NCBI GenBank assembly: GCA_047638715.1
Contig: JBLIMK010000053.1
Coordinates: forward strand, 1-27,588
Reading direction: 5' to 3'
Origin: SHLQ01 sp047638715
GTDB lineage: Bacteria > Actinomycetota > Acidimicrobiia > Acidimicrobiales > SHLQ01
DNA: 27,588 bases
Below the pieces are notes generated by a model. It saw only the letters and a list, made by a program, of their open reading frames with translations, did no database searches and was not told the DNA's origin. Below are positions 25,187 through 27,588 of the stretch, in pieces. A program made the position numbers and the translations under genes. The number at the start of each line of letters is the position of its first letter. The stretch's first letter is position 1.

Positions 25187-26113
25187 TCAGTCGCCGGCTG
25201 GCCGAAGGTCCCGCAGCTGTGTGATGTGCGCCGGGAGGTGCATATCGATCTGGGTGGTGATCGCCACAAGTTCCCACGCCATTGGATTGTTGACCATGAC
25301 ATGGCCGTCGTGGATCAAACGACAATGCACGTCGGTTTCTCGCTGCTCCGCGGACAACCGCCGCAGTGCAGCCCGTGTCGATCGCGCCATCACGCGTCCG
25401 CGGCGCACCAAACCCGCCATGTCGCCGGAGGCAGCGATCCAACCATCGAGCACCCGTTGCTCTTGACACACAACATTCTCGAAACGGGTTGGTAGTCCGT
25501 GCACCAGCGCTTGACACGTATTCATCATTGCAGCGTCGTTCAACGCCACATGTGCGACGACTTGCTCAGCATTCCATTCCGCTCCCGGCGGTGGATCGAA
25601 GCCGCCGATCTCGGCCTCGGAAAAGAACGATTCGTACGCGGCGGAGAGCGCATCTAGATCGACTGCATCGGCATCGATCTCAGCCCCACTAGCGAAGTGG
25701 TCGAGCACGTAACCCCACGCATTCGGCCCCACGTAGCCCAGCCGTCGACCGTTCGCGTCATCTCCAAAGACCTCCCACCCACGATGCTCGATCACGACGC
25801 GGGTGCCTATTCGATCTTCCTCAAAAAGAACCTCAACCTCCGATGCCTCGGACCGGTCGCGTCCCGGATGCCAGGCGATCACGACACGACGGGAAGGTTC
25901 CCAGGCGCTGACCTCTCCCCATTCGACCTCCCGACCATCAATGGATTGTTCAATGAGCTTTCCATCTCGGAAGACCACACTCGCTGCGTCTCCGCCAAAC
26001 AACCCGTGGGTCGGCAACGGCCACCATGCGCCGATCTCGGCCGTGAATACGTCGAACGTTTCATCGACGGGACGTGCAATACAGGCGCATCGCACGATTG
26101 GTGGAACGTTCAT
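25187..26113 (-). CDS. SRPBCC (AHSA1-type) and DinB-like fusion protein
   Basis: The 308-residue protein joins two domains. Residues 1-145 resemble the START/SRPBCC AHSA1 group (ACIARPVDETFDVFTAEIGAWWPLPTH, ISAWEPSRRVVIAWHPG-like text, VEVLFEEDRIGTRVVIEHRGWE). Residues about 150-308 resemble the DinB/mycothiol maleylpyruvate isomerase fold (ALSAAYESFFSEAE, WNAEQVVAHVALND, with IDMHLPAHITQLRDLR at the end); the His residues in HVALND and HLPAHI could be metal ligands. The start ATG overlaps in ATGA with a short upstream frame. SRPBCC proteins of this type are often coupled to an ArsR regulator. A role in handling a reactive or hydrophobic compound is inferred. Confidence 0.85.
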   Translation of the reverse strand: MNVPPIVRCACIARPVDETFDVFTAEIGAWWPLPTHGLFGGDAASVVFRDGKLIEQSIDGREVEWGEVSAWEPSRRVVIAWHPGRDRSEASEVEVLFEEDRIGTRVVIEHRGWEVFGDDANGRRLGYVGPNAWGYVLDHFASGAEIDADAVDLDALSAAYESFFSEAEIGGFDPPPGAEWNAEQVVAHVALNDAAMMNTCQALVHGLPTRFENVVCQEQRVLDGWIAASGDMAGLVRRGRVMARSTRAALRRLSAEQRETDVHCRLIHDGHVMVNNPMAWELVAITTQIDMHLPAHITQLRDLRPAGD

Positions 26114-26235
26114 GAAACATCACCTTCGACATGGGAGACGAATGCCGCTGGTGCATCGTCCCAGAATGAATCGACCCAGGAGCGGAGCGCACCAAGGCCG
26201 TTGGGACGCGCAACGACAAGACCAGCACCCGCCAA
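26110..26235 (-). pseudogene. Short frame resembling the C-terminus of an ArsR regulator
   Basis: On the minus strand 41 codons run from TTG 26235 to a TGA that overlaps the next start in ATGA. The segment LGALRSWVDSFWDD followed by a short acidic end is like the C-terminal helix of ArsR repressors that precede AHSA1/SRPBCC genes. A TGA at 26245-26247 closes the frame upstream, and no helix-turn-helix part is seen in any frame. It is therefore either the remnant of a decayed regulator that kept its translational coupling, or a small coupling peptide. The family likeness is from memory and weak. Confidence 0.35.
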
Positions 26236-26283
26236 TATGTTCTGTCAAGGCGAGATCGATTCCGCGGCAGCTATGGTCGACGA

Positions 26284-26940
26284 ATGGAGCACGACGACTG
26301 GGCAGAACTATGGAGCGCCGGCCGAATTGCGTTTCATCAATCCGATGTCAACGACTTTTTGACCAAGTACCTGCAGCAGGCTTGTGGAGACGACATTGGA
26401 CGGGTCTACGTTCCTCTCTGCGGGAAAAGCCTCGACATGGTCTTCCTCGCCGAACACACAGATCAGGTCGTCGGCGTTGAATTCGTCGAGCAAGGCGTGG
26501 CGGACTTCTTCGACGAACGCGGCCTCACACCCCGCATCGACACCGATCCGCAGCTGAGATACACCGCAGACAAGTATTCGCTGTTTGCCGCCGACTTCTT
26601 CGACCTAACCAAAGAACACCTCGGCTCGATCGATGCCGTGTTCGACCGTGCAGCACTAGTCGCTCTCGACGCTGAGACCCGCGTCCGGTACACCGAACAC
26701 TTGCGCTCGATCACGAGAGCCGGTGCGAGGATGCTCTTGATCACGTTCGACTACGACCAGAGCGCAATGGACGGTCCTCCGTTCGCTATCTCGCCAGACG
26801 AGGTTGAGCGCCTCTATGGCGACGGCTTCGACATCGTGCACCTCGAGACGCGCGAGGCGACCGACGAAACGTTCCGCAGCAGGGGGCTTCCGACCATCAC
26901 CGAATCGGCTTACGCGCTCACGAGGCATGACCGACGCTAG
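26284..26940 (+). CDS. Thiopurine S-methyltransferase family protein
   Basis: The 218-residue class I SAM methyltransferase matches the bacterial TPMT family: WAELWSAGRIAFHQSDVNDFL (about 6-26), where the family has W..G..GFHQ..VN, then RVYVPLCGKSLDMVFLAE (about 40-57) with SAM motif I, VVGVEFVEQGVADFF, and DAVFDRAALVALD (about 117-129). Known members methylate thiols, thiopurines or, in bacteria, selenite and tellurite; the natural substrate here is not known. Its length matches the family. ATG 26284 has little ribosome binding site. It diverges from the SRPBCC-DinB gene across 170 bases, which also contain the ArsR-like fragment. Confidence 0.92.
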   Translation: MEHDDWAELWSAGRIAFHQSDVNDFLTKYLQQACGDDIGRVYVPLCGKSLDMVFLAEHTDQVVGVEFVEQGVADFFDERGLTPRIDTDPQLRYTADKYSLFAADFFDLTKEHLGSIDAVFDRAALVALDAETRVRYTEHLRSITRAGARMLLITFDYDQSAMDGPPFAISPDEVERLYGDGFDIVHLETREATDETFRSRGLPTITESAYALTRHDRR

Positions 26941-26997
26941 GACCTCGCCGCTGAAGGCACGCTGCGAACCACCGACGCTCACCTGACAGCCCCACAA

Positions 26998-27588
26998 TCA
27001 AGTGACGGTAGACCGGAACTTCGACATGAGGTGGGCGCCCGCCAATACTGGTTTATGTCGGGGCACATCACCTTCGGCCACGAGGCAAGAGACCTCGGCG
27101 TCCCAGTTCGCATTGTGAAAGAACGGCATCGTGAGGCGTCGCTCGCCGTGACGGCCGGGCGGAACGACGACCCGATGCATCGTCGATCGCCAACGATCGT
27201 TGCTCCATCGCTGCATCAGATCACCGAGGTTCACGACGAGCGCCCCGTCCGGCGCCTCCACATCGATCCACGCACCTTCGACCTCTTGCACTTGGAGTCC
27301 GGGCTCGGCGTCTAATCGCAGAATGGTGAGTGTGCCGTAATCGGTGTGGGCGCCTGCGCGCAGGTCGCCGGGATTGGGCGGGCTCGACAACGGTGGATAG
27401 TGCGCCAGGCGCAAGGCTGAGCCATGTTCATCAATGAAGGGCTCGAACCAGCCACCTCCGAGGTTCAACGCATACGCGAAGGCATCCATCACCGTCGCGG
27501 CAAGAGCGGCCATCTCGGCGAAATACCCTTCGAGCGCAGGCCGCAGCGATGGCATCGCTGCGGGCCAAAGGGTCGGGGCCCAAACATC
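26998..27588 (-). CDS. 2-oxoglutarate/Fe(II)-dependent oxygenase, isopenicillin N synthase-like (5' end cut by window edge)
   Basis: The C-terminal part of a non-heme iron oxygenase runs in from the right edge. The frame is open to 27588, beginning with DVWAPTLWP, which resembles the family's N-x-WP segment; the start lies outside the window. The iron ligands are the His and Asp in GAHTDYGTLTILRLD and the distal His in STMHRVV. RRLTMPFFHN holds the Arg that binds 2-oxoglutarate, normally RxS, here RLT. Family members hydroxylate, desaturate or cyclise small molecules; the substrate is unknown. It converges with the TPMT gene across 57 bases. Confidence 0.9.
   Translation of the reverse strand, partial: DVWAPTLWPAAMPSLRPALEGYFAEMAALAATVMDAFAYALNLGGGWFEPFIDEHGSALRLAHYPPLSSPPNPGDLRAGAHTDYGTLTILRLDAEPGLQVQEVEGAWIDVEAPDGALVVNLGDLMQRWSNDRWRSTMHRVVVPPGRHGERRLTMPFFHNANWDAEVSCLVAEGDVPRHKPVLAGAHLMSKFRSTVT

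Noticed and set aside
24290..25495. 401-codon plus-strand frame
   Set aside because: It is antisense to the LLM oxidoreductase and the SRPBCC-DinB gene and has no recognisable domain.

Overview
The window reads as ordinary chromosomal DNA from a high-GC actinobacterium, most likely a marine or freshwater Acidimicrobiia-type organism. This is an inference from the codon bias toward C/G third positions, TANNNT-like -10 boxes, an LLM-class (F420-type) oxidoreductase, a mycothiol-type DinB domain, an exonuclease-degenerate family A polymerase of the kind found in actinobacteria, and an HGQ-VS-FA type motif in an anti-sigma-like protein. No rRNA, tRNA, CRISPR array, phage module or intact transposase was seen.

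Left part (1-6936): a minus-strand pair (class V aminotransferase, partial, and an aldehyde dehydrogenase) diverges from a glycine cleavage operon gcvT-gcvP-gcvH. The operon is headed by a clear tandem glycine riboswitch followed at once by an intrinsic terminator, so glycine should control its own breakdown to CO2, ammonia and a C1 unit. The L-protein gene (lpd) is not in the window.

Centre-left (6937-11325): a 392-base structured intergenic region precedes a large secreted protein that joins an ice-binding-like DUF3494 domain, a lamin-tail domain and an RTX calcium-binding repeat tract. Next come a chain of overlapping hairpins with a GGGGTCAG core, an RsmJ/YhiQ-like methyltransferase, and a second non-coding stretch with a hairpin and a direct repeat.

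Centre (11326-16896): a membrane PAS-GGDEF-EAL protein with a degenerate GGDEF motif (RSDEF) and an intact EAL domain, a family A DNA polymerase, and an ECF sigma factor overlapping by 4 bases a membrane-anchored anti-sigma-like protein. That protein has an extremely Asp-rich outer domain, including a run of 23 Asp and six END repeats.

Right part (16897-27588): mostly metabolic genes in short operons. They are a class II aldolase translationally coupled to an N,N-dimethylformamidase-like protein; a four-CBS-motif protein; a MalY/PatB C-S lyase coupled to an Fsr-like MFS exporter; an FMN-dependent 2-hydroxy-acid dehydrogenase; an LLM oxidoreductase; an SRPBCC-DinB fusion preceded by what may be the remnant of an ArsR regulator; a thiopurine methyltransferase family protein; and a partial 2-oxoglutarate/Fe(II) oxygenase running off the right edge.

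The best candidates for something not yet described are the ECF sigma/poly-Asp anti-sigma pair, the ice-binding/lamin-tail/RTX chimera with its structured leader, and the mutually exclusive GGGGTCAG hairpins. Everything else looks like known families.
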